Shown piece by piece: positions 55,887 to 63,763 of a stretch of 64,000 nucleotides of DNA (position 1 is the stretch's first letter; every line of letters starts with the position of its first letter). A program made the position numbers and the translations under genes. The notes under the pieces were generated by a model. It made no database searches. It saw only the letters and a list, made by a program, of their open reading frames with translations, and was not told the origin of the DNA. Origin of the DNA: Finegoldia magna_J (lineage in GTDB: Bacteria; Bacillota; Clostridia; Tissierellales; Peptoniphilaceae); assembly GCF_002243175.1 (NCBI RefSeq), contig NZ_NDYF01000016.1, positions 62,001 to 126,000 of the forward strand. The letters run 5' to 3'.

Positions 55887-55940
55887 TTTGACTTTCTTTG
55901 ACCTTGATATTATTATACACCCTTACGAGCGCATAATCAA
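55887..55940 (-). promoter_or_regulatory. Promoter of dnaJ-clpB with CtsR box
   Basis: On the minus strand TTGATT (55935-55940) and TATAAT (55912-55917) are 17 bp apart. GGTCAAAGAAAGTCAAA (55887-55903) just downstream matches the CtsR operator RGTCAAANANRGTCAAA. Bound CtsR would block transcription until heat stress. Confidence 0.85.
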
Positions 55941-56025
55941 TAGTATTTGCAATCTTTGCAATATCTTTGACTTTTAAATTTTATTTTTGACTTTTGATTT
56001 TTATTTTGATTCGAAAATTAAATCA

Positions 56026-56688
56026 TTATATCCATATAGAATGATCCTTGCCACTACCCACTTCGAAATGATATTTTACAATTCCCAAATCGACCTTTGC
56101 TGACGGAGCAAATTTCGCCTTCGCTTTCACCTTATCATCGACCAAAGTCAACATAAATTTTTGTTGATTAATCGCAGTTGGAGCATTCAAAGCACAATCC
56201 ACACCGTCCTTAAACCATTGTGGCGAATCGTCATTCACATTTGACACTTGCTTTGGAAGTTTGCTTTTGCGATTGTAACCCAAGTTCGCAGGAATTCCGA
56301 ACGAAATCACAATCACCAAATTTTCGTTTGGCTCTATGTATTTTTTAATATTCTTCTTATTATATGTAAGAGCAACCCAGCACGAACCTAAATCCAAATT
56401 CATCAGCTCCATCACAAGCTTCTCGCCGTAATATCCACAAGTCTCACTCAAATCATTGCCCACGCCCTTCATAATCAGAAAATTATTCACATTTTCAAAC
56501 TTTCCGTACTTCGCAAGCCTTGAATTAAACCCTTCCTTGTCATCAAACACAGCCTTTATATTCAAATTAGATTCACGATTAACTTCATCGACCTTCTCTT
56601 CGATAATCTTCTTCACAGAAATATCAATCTCTTCATCTAAGTATTTTCTAACAGAATGCCTCTTGTGCATCAACTCTAAAATATCCAC
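56026..56688 (-). CDS. Nitroreductase-family flavoprotein (TM1586-like)
   Basis: The protein has 220 residues from a GTG at 56688, which has GAGGGG upstream. It has the MHKRHSVRKYLDEE start and a double-domain layout (YYGEKLVMELMNLDLGSCWV, then NAPTAINQQKFMLTLVDD) of the TM1586 nitroreductase branch. It probably binds FMN. The substrate is unknown. Confidence 0.85.
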   Translation of the reverse strand: MDILELMHKRHSVRKYLDEEIDISVKKIIEEKVDEVNRESNLNIKAVFDDKEGFNSRLAKYGKFENVNNFLIMKGVGNDLSETCGYYGEKLVMELMNLDLGSCWVALTYNKKNIKKYIEPNENLVIVISFGIPANLGYNRKSKLPKQVSNVNDDSPQWFKDGVDCALNAPTAINQQKFMLTLVDDKVKAKAKFAPSAKVDLGIVKYHFEVGSGKDHSIWI

Positions 56689-56805
56689 CTTGTTCCCCTC
56701 ATTAAAATATATACTTATTATAATATACCACAAATAGCACCAAATCATTCATAATTGACAAATACAACGAATCACCTTATCAGAAAACATACGTAAATTT
56801 TCACA

Positions 56806-56834
56806 AAAAAATGGAATCACACTGATTCCATCTA
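56806..56834 (-). terminator. Terminator of the sigma-factor gene
   Basis: ATGGAATC and GATTCCAT form a stem with a 5-nt loop, followed on the minus strand by seven T. Confidence 0.88.
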
Positions 56835-56863
56835 TATTAACCCACCCAATCCACACCCATAGC

Positions 56864-57403
56864 TCAATACATCTTGTGCAAATTCTCCAACGCCTTGCTT
56901 CTCGTGTTGTAGAAAGTGGACTGTTTCATATTCAATTCCTTGCAAATCACCCTCGCACTTTTTTCACGAAGGAAATTCTCGTAAATAATCTTCTGTTGCT
57001 TTTCCGGAAGCTTACGCACCTTCTCATAAAGCTCCTTAATCTCCAACCTATCCTCAAAATCCTGTTCAATATTCTCATCAGATTCAATCAAATTCATCAG
57101 CTCAACACCATCCTCATTAGTAAAATTCAACGACTGAACACTTCTTCTCGGATTCTTCTTCAAATAGAAAAACCTCAACCTCTGCTTCAAATAATAATTG
57201 AACGGCACATTCTTTGAACCATCATACTCCATAATCGCATACATAATCTCAGTCTTACCATCATCGATAAGCTCTTCGAAAATATCCGCCCTATCATAAT
57301 AATTTTTGATACTACTAATAATCAAAGGCTCAAAAGCCTTATAAATTCTCTCATCATCCAAAATTTTGTTGTTCACAATATAATCTATCTCTTTGTAATT
57401 CAT
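56864..57403 (-). CDS. Sigma-70 family factor (small, regions 2 and 4)
   Basis: The 179-residue protein has region 2 (YNKAFEPLI-like IYKAFEPLIISSIKNYY, EYDGSKNVPFNYYLKQRLRF) and region 4 (VRKLPEKQQKIIYENFLREKSARVICKELNMKQSTFYN). I chose the ATG at 57403, 9 bp after AGGAG. It is divergent from a ComK-like gene, and a role in competence is possible. SigH/ComX-like factors have this size. Confidence 0.85.
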   Translation of the reverse strand: MNYKEIDYIVNNKILDDERIYKAFEPLIISSIKNYYDRADIFEELIDDGKTEIMYAIMEYDGSKNVPFNYYLKQRLRFFYLKKNPRRSVQSLNFTNEDGVELMNLIESDENIEQDFEDRLEIKELYEKVRKLPEKQQKIIYENFLREKSARVICKELNMKQSTFYNTRSKALENLHKMY

Positions 57404-57582
57404 GATTTCCATCTCCTTTTTCTCAATTTTACAATCGACCAGAAGATTTTATAAATCAAGAATGAAACGAAAAACCACACCAAAACAAATAGTAACAGCG
57501 TGAACCATTTGAAAATAAATGAAAAATCATCACCATTCTTCACAAAACAAACCAATTCATTGTAAATTCAAATCGAAAACGC

Positions 57583-57611
57583 TTGAATGGGAACGTATGT
57601 TCTGTTATAAT
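57583..57611 (+). promoter_or_regulatory. Promoter of the comK-like gene with an SOS-type (LexA) box
   Basis: TTGAAT (57583-57588) and TATAAT (57606-57611) are 17 bp apart. Between them, GAACGTATGTTC (57591-57602) matches the Gram-positive LexA core GAAC-N4-GTTC exactly. A LexA dimer there would block the promoter. The rest of 57420-57640 shows no gene. Confidence 0.75.
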
Positions 57612-57640
57612 AAAATTATCATAAAATAAAAGGAGAATCA

Positions 57641-58096
57641 ATGAAACAATTACAAGCAATCATTCCAATATACATAGACAATATCGGCAATGCAGTCCAA
57701 CTTTATTTTAATGATTTCACCACTACCAATTATTGTTCATTGGATTGTTGCATCAAAAAAATCGCCCGCAACCAATTAATAGACATCATAGAGGCCAAGA
57801 AACTAATCAAAAAATCCTTGAACATAACCAAAAATCCTCCTATTTGTTTTAAAAACGGAACGTACTGCATGATCAAAGTTAGAAAACCAATATCCAAAAA
57901 CGATGGAAGTTATGGACTGTTCAACATCGACTCCATCGAAGAAATCAAAACAGGCCACATAATACTTGCGAACAACCAAAAAATCACAACACTAGAATCC
58001 AAGAAAAGCATCGAAGACAAAATCCAAAAAGCAAAACTCGCCAGACTTTTAATAGACGATCATACGAGAAACTTGGATATACTCACAAACAAATAA
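57641..58096 (+). CDS. ComK-like competence regulator
   Basis: The 151-residue protein keeps the ComK pattern: ITKNPPICF, GTYCMIKVRKPIS, SYGLFNIDSIEEI, ILANNQKIT, SKKSIEDKIQKAKLARLL. These align in order with B. subtilis ComK blocks (KPPI, FPT, CGWISHVHV, FSNGKTM, SFENQVYRTAWL). ComK is a DNA-binding activator of late competence genes. Identity is low, so the assignment rests on motif order. GGAG precedes the start. Confidence 0.6.
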   Translation: MKQLQAIIPIYIDNIGNAVQLYFNDFTTTNYCSLDCCIKKIARNQLIDIIEAKKLIKKSLNITKNPPICFKNGTYCMIKVRKPISKNDGSYGLFNIDSIEEIKTGHIILANNQKITTLESKKSIEDKIQKAKLARLLIDDHTRNLDILTNK

Positions 58097-58099
58097 CCA

Positions 58100-58148
58100 T
58101 AAAAAAACTGATACACTTTATGGTTCACCTTATTTGTATCAGTTTTTT
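58100..58148. terminator. Terminator of the comK-like gene
   Basis: AAAAAACTGATACA and TGTATCAGTTTTTT pair. The loop is about 18 nt. Confidence 0.88.
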
Positions 58149-58149
58149 G

Positions 58150-59625
58150 ATCGAGTAGGGCTAAATAAATAGCCCTCTCACACCACCGTACGTGCCCGTT
58201 CGGCATACGGCGGTTCAATTTAATCTACACATTACCTGCTTGTATAGTAATCATACGGGTCGACTAAACCTGTTTTGGTTAGTCTTTCCTTTGTAATTGC
58301 TCTTACTAAGCAGGTTTTTGTTGCTACAAAATAATACCTATCTCACAATAAGCTGTTAATCTTGCTAGGTCTTTTCCTACTCCCATCTTCATTAACGCCC
58401 ATTGTCTTTTCTTTGGTACTTTCCATATTTTCCAACAGATTATTCTGAGTCTGGTCCTTAACTGTTCACTAAATCTTTTTAGTTTGCTTTTCATATCTGC
58501 AATCCTAAAGTAATTTATCCATCCTCTTGTTACTTCATTTAATTTCTTGATTCTGTAGTCAAAAGGAACTGACCACTTTCTTGTGGTTAGGTTCTTTATT
58601 TTGTCTTTAAATCTATTAAATGACGTTTCATGGACTCGTGCTCTCCATTGATTTGTTTTGTTGTCTTTCCAGTAGCCAAATCCTAGATATTTAATTTTAC
58701 TTGGTCTTGTTATTTTACTTTTTTCTGCATTTACTTTTAGTCCAAGTTTGTTTTCTATGAATCTTATTACGGAGTGCATTACTCTTGTTGCTGCTGCTTT
58801 GCTCCCTACAAATATTAGACAATCGTCTGCGTATCTAGTATATCTAAGTCTTCTTGCTTCTAGTTCTTTGTCTAGTTTGTCTAGCATAATGTTGCTTAGT
58901 AGTTGTGATAGATTTCCACATTGTGGGGTTCCTATTTCACTTTTTTCGTATACACCTTTGTTCATTATTCCCGCTTTTAGATAATTTCTTGTCTTATCCT
59001 TGTCCAGTTGTCTTTGATGTATTCATCTATTTCATTTACACTTATGCCATCTATTCCTGATGCTCCTCTGTTTGAGATGACTTTTAGTTTGGCTTGGTGC
59101 ATGTTTTCTGGATTTAGGATTTGATTTATTAATTTATCTTCCATGTGCGTACTTGCTCCTTTCCGCTTGCATAACTTTTTTCTTAAGTGTGAGATTTTGA
59201 TTTCATTTACGTTTTTTTCTACTTTCTCTGTCAGATTTGTTATGCAACATACATTTTACTTGTGCTGTTAAATTGTTCTGTCCTTCGGCGTTTCCACCTA
59301 CTATGACTTCTGCTGACTTCTCATAGTTCGTTGTTACTACTATATCGTCTATGAGACCTCACGGGATAAGCCCTAATACTTTCATCGTTTACTTGCAGAA
59401 TCTACGCTTTGGGTTTACGGTTACCTTTAGGGTCTTTGTTATCCATGGCTAGCTTGCCCACCTGTTACGCCTTATATTCTGTTTCTGTTCGTCAAGCCAC
59501 GATTTCGCTACCCGTTCTTCTCTCCTAGATGTCGCCATCTAAAACTTGCAAGTCGCTATTAGATTCGTCGGTAACTACGCTCTGTAGGGATTTTCACCCC
59601 AGCATTAGAACATGCCCGTCATACA
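58150..59625 (-). mobile_element. Decayed group II intron (class C-like)
   Basis: On the minus strand the element begins GTATGACGGGC at 59625 just after a terminator stem, the target habit of bacterial class C introns. It ends near 58150 after domain V (CCGCCGTATGC...GCACGTACGG near 58182-58216) and a domain VI hairpin (AGGGCT/AGCCCT). The ribozyme part lies at about 59150-59625 and encloses an RT gene with a large internal deletion. Confidence 0.8.
58324..59144 (-). pseudogene. Group II intron reverse transcriptase/maturase, internally deleted
   Basis: From an ATG at 59144 the frame gives LKVISNRGASGIDGISVNEI and ends IRQEII-stop. In another frame, LKAGIMNKG and then GTPQCGNLSQLLSN, RYADDCLIF and a maturase X domain run to 58324. 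About 100 residues of the RT fingers and palm are missing at the join near 58979. The GTPQCG block replaces the usual GTPQGG. It cannot make an active RT. Confidence 0.85.
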
Positions 59626-59628
59626 ATG

Positions 59629-59662
59629 AAAAATGGGACCAAAATTAGTCCCATTTTTAAAT
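59629..59662 (-). terminator. Terminator of the LPKAG fragment; intron target
   Basis: ATGGGAC and GTCCCAT form the stem, with TTTTTC on the minus strand directly before the intron 5' end. Confidence 0.85.
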
Positions 59663-59685
59663 AATCATTTTTATACTAAGATTAA

Positions 59686-60081
59686 TTATTTACGTTTTCT
59701 GATTGAAACATAAGCACCTGCCGTTGTTGATAAAGCTACTGCTGCTAATGTTAAGATTTCAGCTTCGCTACCAGCTTTTGGTAATTCAGCCTTGTCTTTT
59801 TTCTTTGGAGAATCAGTGTTTTCTTTATCTTCTTTAGCTGGTTTGTCTTCTTTTTCAGGTTTTTCTTCCTTACCAGGTTTTCCTTCTTCAGGTTTTTGTC
59901 CTTCTTCTGGTGTTGATGGTTCAGCTGGAGTTTCTGGAGTTTCAGCTTCGATTGGTGATAATATGTAGTAGTATCTGCCATTAGCACCTTGTCTTATAGT
60001 GTATGATTTGTTAATTGGATCATTTTCTAAAGCTTTCTTAGCTTTATATGCTAATTCTACGAATTTTCCTTTTCCATTTAA
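59686..60081 (-). pseudogene. C-terminal fragment of an LPXTG-like (LPKAG) surface protein
   Basis: The frame opens after a stop at 60082-60084 without a start codon. It encodes AYKAKKALENDPINKSYTIR, RYYYILSPIEAE, a Pro/Glu/Lys spacer (EEGQKPEEGKPGKEEKPEK), the sorting motif LPKAGSE, a hydrophobic stretch (ILTLAAVALSTTAGAYVSI) and RKRK. This tail resembles F. magna sortase-anchored proteins. The N-terminal part is gone. Confidence 0.85.
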
Positions 60082-60157
60082 TTATATCACGTAACAATGG
60101 TTACGGATTATTGTAACTCTTATCTGTATAATAAAATCAAATAAATGGAGGGATAAT

Positions 60158-60709
60158 ATGTCAAGATTTTTAGGAAAAATTCATTATATAATGTTTGATA
60201 AGATAAATTACGTTGATGAGATTACGCGTTCGATGAGTGAGATGTTGGATGAAAATGTCGATTTGAAAAATATTGAAAGTGGAGCGTTGGAGGATTTGAT
60301 CGACACGGACAATATTCACGGATGGTTACAGGTGAGAGTAGCAATTGTGGAAGATAATTTGGCGAAGGTTTTGAGTGAACTTAAAAAAGAAGAAAAGCTT
60401 GAAGATGCTCTTAAAATTGCGTATGATTTTGGTGCAAAGGAAGATTTCTCGGGTGATGCTTCTGATGCGTTTCAATTTATGTCTGAGAAGTTCTTGGACG
60501 GGATGCCTTGTGATATGGCGAATTTGCCAGTGGAATCAAATGATGGAGAATTCCGTTGGATTAAGAGAATTGATGTGCACGAACAGTATTACATTTACGG
60601 TGAGTCTTCTGAAGTTTATGATGAGTTTCGCCGTGCATGGCTTGATGGTTTATTGAGTGGTTGTGATTTGGAATACGCGGTTGAAGACGGAGTTAATATA
60701 ATAAGGTAG
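60158..60709 (+). CDS. Hypothetical protein (MSRFLGKIHY type)
   Basis: The 183-residue, acidic, mostly helical protein begins MSRFLGKIHYIMFDKINYVD. Proteins with a similar start occur in Clostridia without known function. No membrane segment or metal site is visible. GGAGGG precedes the start. The gene at 60770 follows and is probably co-transcribed. Confidence 0.65.
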   Translation: MSRFLGKIHYIMFDKINYVDEITRSMSEMLDENVDLKNIESGALEDLIDTDNIHGWLQVRVAIVEDNLAKVLSELKKEEKLEDALKIAYDFGAKEDFSGDASDAFQFMSEKFLDGMPCDMANLPVESNDGEFRWIKRIDVHEQYYIYGESSEVYDEFRRAWLDGLLSGCDLEYAVEDGVNIIR

Positions 60710-60769
60710 ATTTGTGAGTTTTTGGGGTATAAATATATGTAAGATAACAACAATTGTAGGAGGTATGTT

Positions 60770-60982
60770 ATGTATATTAGAGAAGAAGTACTTAAAAACG
60801 CGAATAATAAGGAAAAAGTTTCAGAAATTTTGGAAAATTATTTCAAAACAGATGCAAATTACGAAAACGAACACGATCGTGATGAACTTCGCCGCCGTGG
60901 CTTTGAAGAATTGAAGTTAATCGGAGAAATCCAAGTTTATCAATTGTTGATGAACTCAGATAACGATAGATCTAAATTATAA
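60770..60982 (+). CDS. Small hypothetical protein
   Basis: This 70-residue charged protein (MYIREEVLKNANNKEKVSEI) has an AGGAGG site just before the start. It is predicted helical. I do not recognise a family. It is followed by a terminator. Confidence 0.6.
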   Translation: MYIREEVLKNANNKEKVSEILENYFKTDANYENEHDRDELRRRGFEELKLIGEIQVYQLLMNSDNDRSKL

Positions 60983-60984
60983 TT

Positions 60985-61016
60985 GTAATCCCTTGTCATG
61001 TGATAAGGGATTTTTT
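60985..61016 (+). terminator. Terminator
   Basis: ATCCCTT and AAGGGAT form a stem followed by six T. A near-copy follows the MFS gene. Confidence 0.85.
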
Positions 61017-61062
61017 GGTGGGATAAAGTAGTTTTAGTTGGAAAAAGCGTTATAATGTATGC

Positions 61063-62211
61063 ATGAAAACTTCAAGAAAAATATACGCAATGAATTTATT
61101 TTCCAATTTAATATTTTATGCGCCTGTTGCGTTGTTGGTTAGGACGAATAGAGGAATTAGCTTGTCGCAGTTTTTCGTGTTGCAAGCGATACTGTCTGTT
61201 ACTTGCATGGTTTTTGAATTTCCATTGGGTGTGTTGACCGATAAAATCGGGCTAAAAAAGTCAATTGTTCTCGCACAGTTTACGATGCTAACTGCCAGGA
61301 TGTTTTTACTGATATCCAATAATTTTATGCTTTTTGCAGTAGAAGCCTTGCTTGAAGGAATTGCTTTTGCACTGAATTCCGGAACAATAAGTGCGTACAT
61401 ATACAAGCTTTTCGGCGATGATAATTACAGTAATAATATTTCGAAGTTCTATAATTGGGGAACTATCGCATTCATCATATCAACTGTAATGTTTCCTTTT
61501 ATTAATTCAAGATGGAACATTAACGCTTTGATTTGGGTAACCATAATTGCAAATACAGTCGCAACTATGATTTCGATTTTTATTCCAGATACCGACAACT
61601 CAAGTGATAATGAGGAACAATTTGATTTGTCAAAAACATTGAAACTATTGGTACACGATAAAACTTTCAGAGTAATCGTCTTAATCGTGTCGTTGTTTAA
61701 TTTGTCATTTTTGTTGATCAACTTCTTCTATGTAAAAGTCATAATCGACAACGGATATTCGGAAAACATAGTGTCGCCACTCATTCTAGCTTACTCAGGA
61801 CTTCAACTTTCACAAACATTCATAATAAAATATCTGGGAGAACAAAAAGCATGGAACGAAGTTCGATTATTTTCAGTTATTGCATCATTGTTCTTTGCTG
61901 GATTATGTGTGATATCTGGAAAACCTGTAGTATTATTGATGATTATACTTCCAACTGTTTTGTCAGTTTTGGGAATATTTATCGAAAAAATCCAAAACAA
62001 TTATATAGACACAATAGGCTTCAAAAATCACAGAGCAACCATGCTATCAGCATTTAGCTTCTTCGCAGACGTGTTCGAAGTAGTCTTCCTGTTGGCAAAC
62101 TCGTATATTTCATCGTTCAATTACAAATACATCTTCGTGTTTATAGCTGCATCACTCTTGTTGAGTGCAATTATGCTTAGAAATGATAATACCGTAACCT
62201 CTGTATCATGA
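61063..62211 (+). CDS. MFS transporter
   Basis: The 382-residue protein has 12 predicted helices and the MFS motif A variant LTDKIGLKKSIVLAQ in the first cytosolic loop. It starts MKTSRKIYAMNLFSNLIFYA. It is probably an efflux or sugar/drug-type carrier; the substrate is unknown. Confidence 0.85.
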   Translation: MKTSRKIYAMNLFSNLIFYAPVALLVRTNRGISLSQFFVLQAILSVTCMVFEFPLGVLTDKIGLKKSIVLAQFTMLTARMFLLISNNFMLFAVEALLEGIAFALNSGTISAYIYKLFGDDNYSNNISKFYNWGTIAFIISTVMFPFINSRWNINALIWVTIIANTVATMISIFIPDTDNSSDNEEQFDLSKTLKLLVHDKTFRVIVLIVSLFNLSFLLINFFYVKVIIDNGYSENIVSPLILAYSGLQLSQTFIIKYLGEQKAWNEVRLFSVIASLFFAGLCVISGKPVVLLMIILPTVLSVLGIFIEKIQNNYIDTIGFKNHRATMLSAFSFFADVFEVVFLLANSYISSFNYKYIFVFIAASLLLSAIMLRNDNTVTSVS

Positions 62212-62248
62212 TTTGTAAGCTTAGGTGTGTATGATGTAAATTATAATA

Positions 62249-62278
62249 ATCCCTTGTCAGATGGCAAGGGATTTTTGG
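62249..62278 (+). terminator. Terminator of the MFS gene
   Basis: AATCCCTTG and CAAGGGATT form a stem followed by a T run. Confidence 0.85.
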
Positions 62279-62292
62279 TGTGTTTAATAGTA

Positions 62293-62790
62293 TTAGATTT
62301 TCGTTGTTTTTTTCATTCCTTTTATTGCATTTAGGCATTGAAGTCCGTCAGATTGTTTTGCTCTAACACCTTCGTATTCTTTTGGTAATAAGCTAAAAAA
62401 AGCCTTCCAGAGATTAACATAAAATGTAATAAATACTATATTTCGGTAAAAACTACCTATATCAGCGGAATGGTTGATATCATAGATAAAAGGAATCATA
62501 CATACAAACAAAATGATGTTGACAAGTGGCCCCGCTAAAAAGACAATAAAATTTCTCTTAAAATACCATTCTTCATAATCATCATCAAAGTAACATACTC
62601 CGTCAGCTAGTGATAAACATATTTTAATTCTTTTGGATTTGAATATCTCCTTGCCTCTTCCTGTTTCGATTCTCCATTTTTTTGATTTGTATACTACTCT
62701 ATAAGCAACAGCATGTCCTATCTCATGCAGAATTTGTGAGACTTGATAAACAAAATAAAATATTACGATTTTCATTAATAAGTTAAGCAT
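62293..62790 (-). CDS. M50-like membrane zinc peptidase (copy 1)
   Basis: The 165-residue protein has HEIGHAVAY near residue 22 in a membrane helix, a hydrophobic pair (FIVFLAGPLVNIILFVCMIPF with the GPxxN loop) and QSDGLQCL near the end, where the Asp of SDG would be the third zinc ligand. This is the site-2 protease fold in compact form. It follows a paralogue by about 35 bp. The substrate is unknown. Confidence 0.75.
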   Translation of the reverse strand: MLNLLMKIVIFYFVYQVSQILHEIGHAVAYRVVYKSKKWRIETGRGKEIFKSKRIKICLSLADGVCYFDDDYEEWYFKRNFIVFLAGPLVNIILFVCMIPFIYDINHSADIGSFYRNIVFITFYVNLWKAFFSLLPKEYEGVRAKQSDGLQCLNAIKGMKKTTKI

Positions 62791-62825
62791 TATAACCTCG
62801 ATTATGTAAATTATACAATTATAAA

Positions 62826-63299
62826 TTAGTTCTTAATTATTTCAATTATTCTTCTACCGTCGCTAGGAACATCTCTTTTATAATAAATTGGCAATAAAGT
62901 CCAGAAAAGTTGTGCCATATTAAATCGCAACAAAAACTTTATTGATTCTTGAAAAAGATGTGAATATCCAGCTATCATTTTCCCTTCATTTATTAATAAT
63001 GGAATTGTAACAATCAGTACTACTAAATTAAATAATGGTCCACCTAATGGAATCATTATTTTTTGTAATTTGCTCTTGCTATTATAATATTCCCAATCTA
63101 ACTGTGGGAGTATTTTTCCAACAACAATTATAGGTCTTATAATTAACCTTTTAGTTTCAAATAAAACCTTACCAATTCCCATATCTATTTCCCAATCTTT
63201 ACATTTAAAGAAGATAATACACATTAAAATATGTCCCATTTCATGGCAGAATACAAGAGTAATTATTATCAAGTATTTAATTATTAGTTCTAAAATCAT
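62826..63299 (-). CDS. M50-like membrane zinc peptidase (copy 2)
   Basis: The 157-residue paralogue has CHEMGHILM near residue 19, IPLGGPLFNLVVLIVTIPLL and PSDGRRIIEII near the end. The same HExxH, GGPxFN and SDG layout marks it as an M50-like peptidase. GGAGG precedes the start. It is the first gene of the pair. Confidence 0.75.
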   Translation of the reverse strand: MILELIIKYLIIITLVFCHEMGHILMCIIFFKCKDWEIDMGIGKVLFETKRLIIRPIIVVGKILPQLDWEYYNSKSKLQKIMIPLGGPLFNLVVLIVTIPLLINEGKMIAGYSHLFQESIKFLLRFNMAQLFWTLLPIYYKRDVPSDGRRIIEIIKN

Positions 63300-63424
63300 T
63301 ATATCCTCCTAAATCTATGATTACGATTTCATTCTAACCCTTCCCACTATTTTTTGTCAAGTATTTTGTGAAAAATTATGCATTTAGGGAGTAGATGGCG
63401 CATGGTGTCTTTTCCTTATCAGTG

Positions 63425-63660
63425 AAACAATCAGATTACTGCTTTTGCTAAAAAAAAAATTAGCACTCAAATAAAAGATCGTAACTAAGCGAGTCATCTG
63501 GAGAAAATTGTGTCAAATTCAATCGAAGAAATTCGTTAAAAAATCTCATTGTCTGAGTGCGTAGCACGAGTTTGAGATTTTAGAATTTCGAGATTAGAAT
63601 TTGCCAATTTACGTAAGCTAGACGATGCGTGTTACGGCTTTTATTCCGTATTTTTGTGCA
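63425..63660 (+). repeat. Dispersed repeat, second forward copy
   Basis: This copy closely matches 52020-52245: CAGATTACTGC, AACTAAGCGAGTCATCTGGA, AAATTCAATCGAAGAAATTC and the AAATCTCA...TGAGATTTT hairpin all recur. No ORF is present. The rest of 63300-63720 shows no gene. Confidence 0.85.
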
Positions 63661-63726
63661 ACGACTTATTTTCGTAAGCCAAATATTCGTGCAAAACAGT
63701 TTTCTGATTTTTCTTGAGCCGCCACA

Positions 63727-63753
63727 AAAAATAGACCCTATAAAAGGGTCTAT
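63727..63753 (-). terminator. Terminator of the last gene
   Basis: ATAGACCC and GGGTCTAT pair, followed on the minus strand by TTTTTTG. Confidence 0.88.
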
Positions 63754-63763
63754 CGTGAGTGTA

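Noticed and set aside
57576..57589. Catabolite (cre) site before the comK-like gene
   Set aside because: CGAAAACGCTTGAA has three mismatches to the cre consensus; the LexA core nearby is exact.
59751..59987. Lys/Gln/Leu-rich ORF of 78 codons
   Set aside because: It is an out-of-frame reading of the Pro/Glu/Lys spacer of the LPKAG fragment; the correct frame gives a clear sorting signal.
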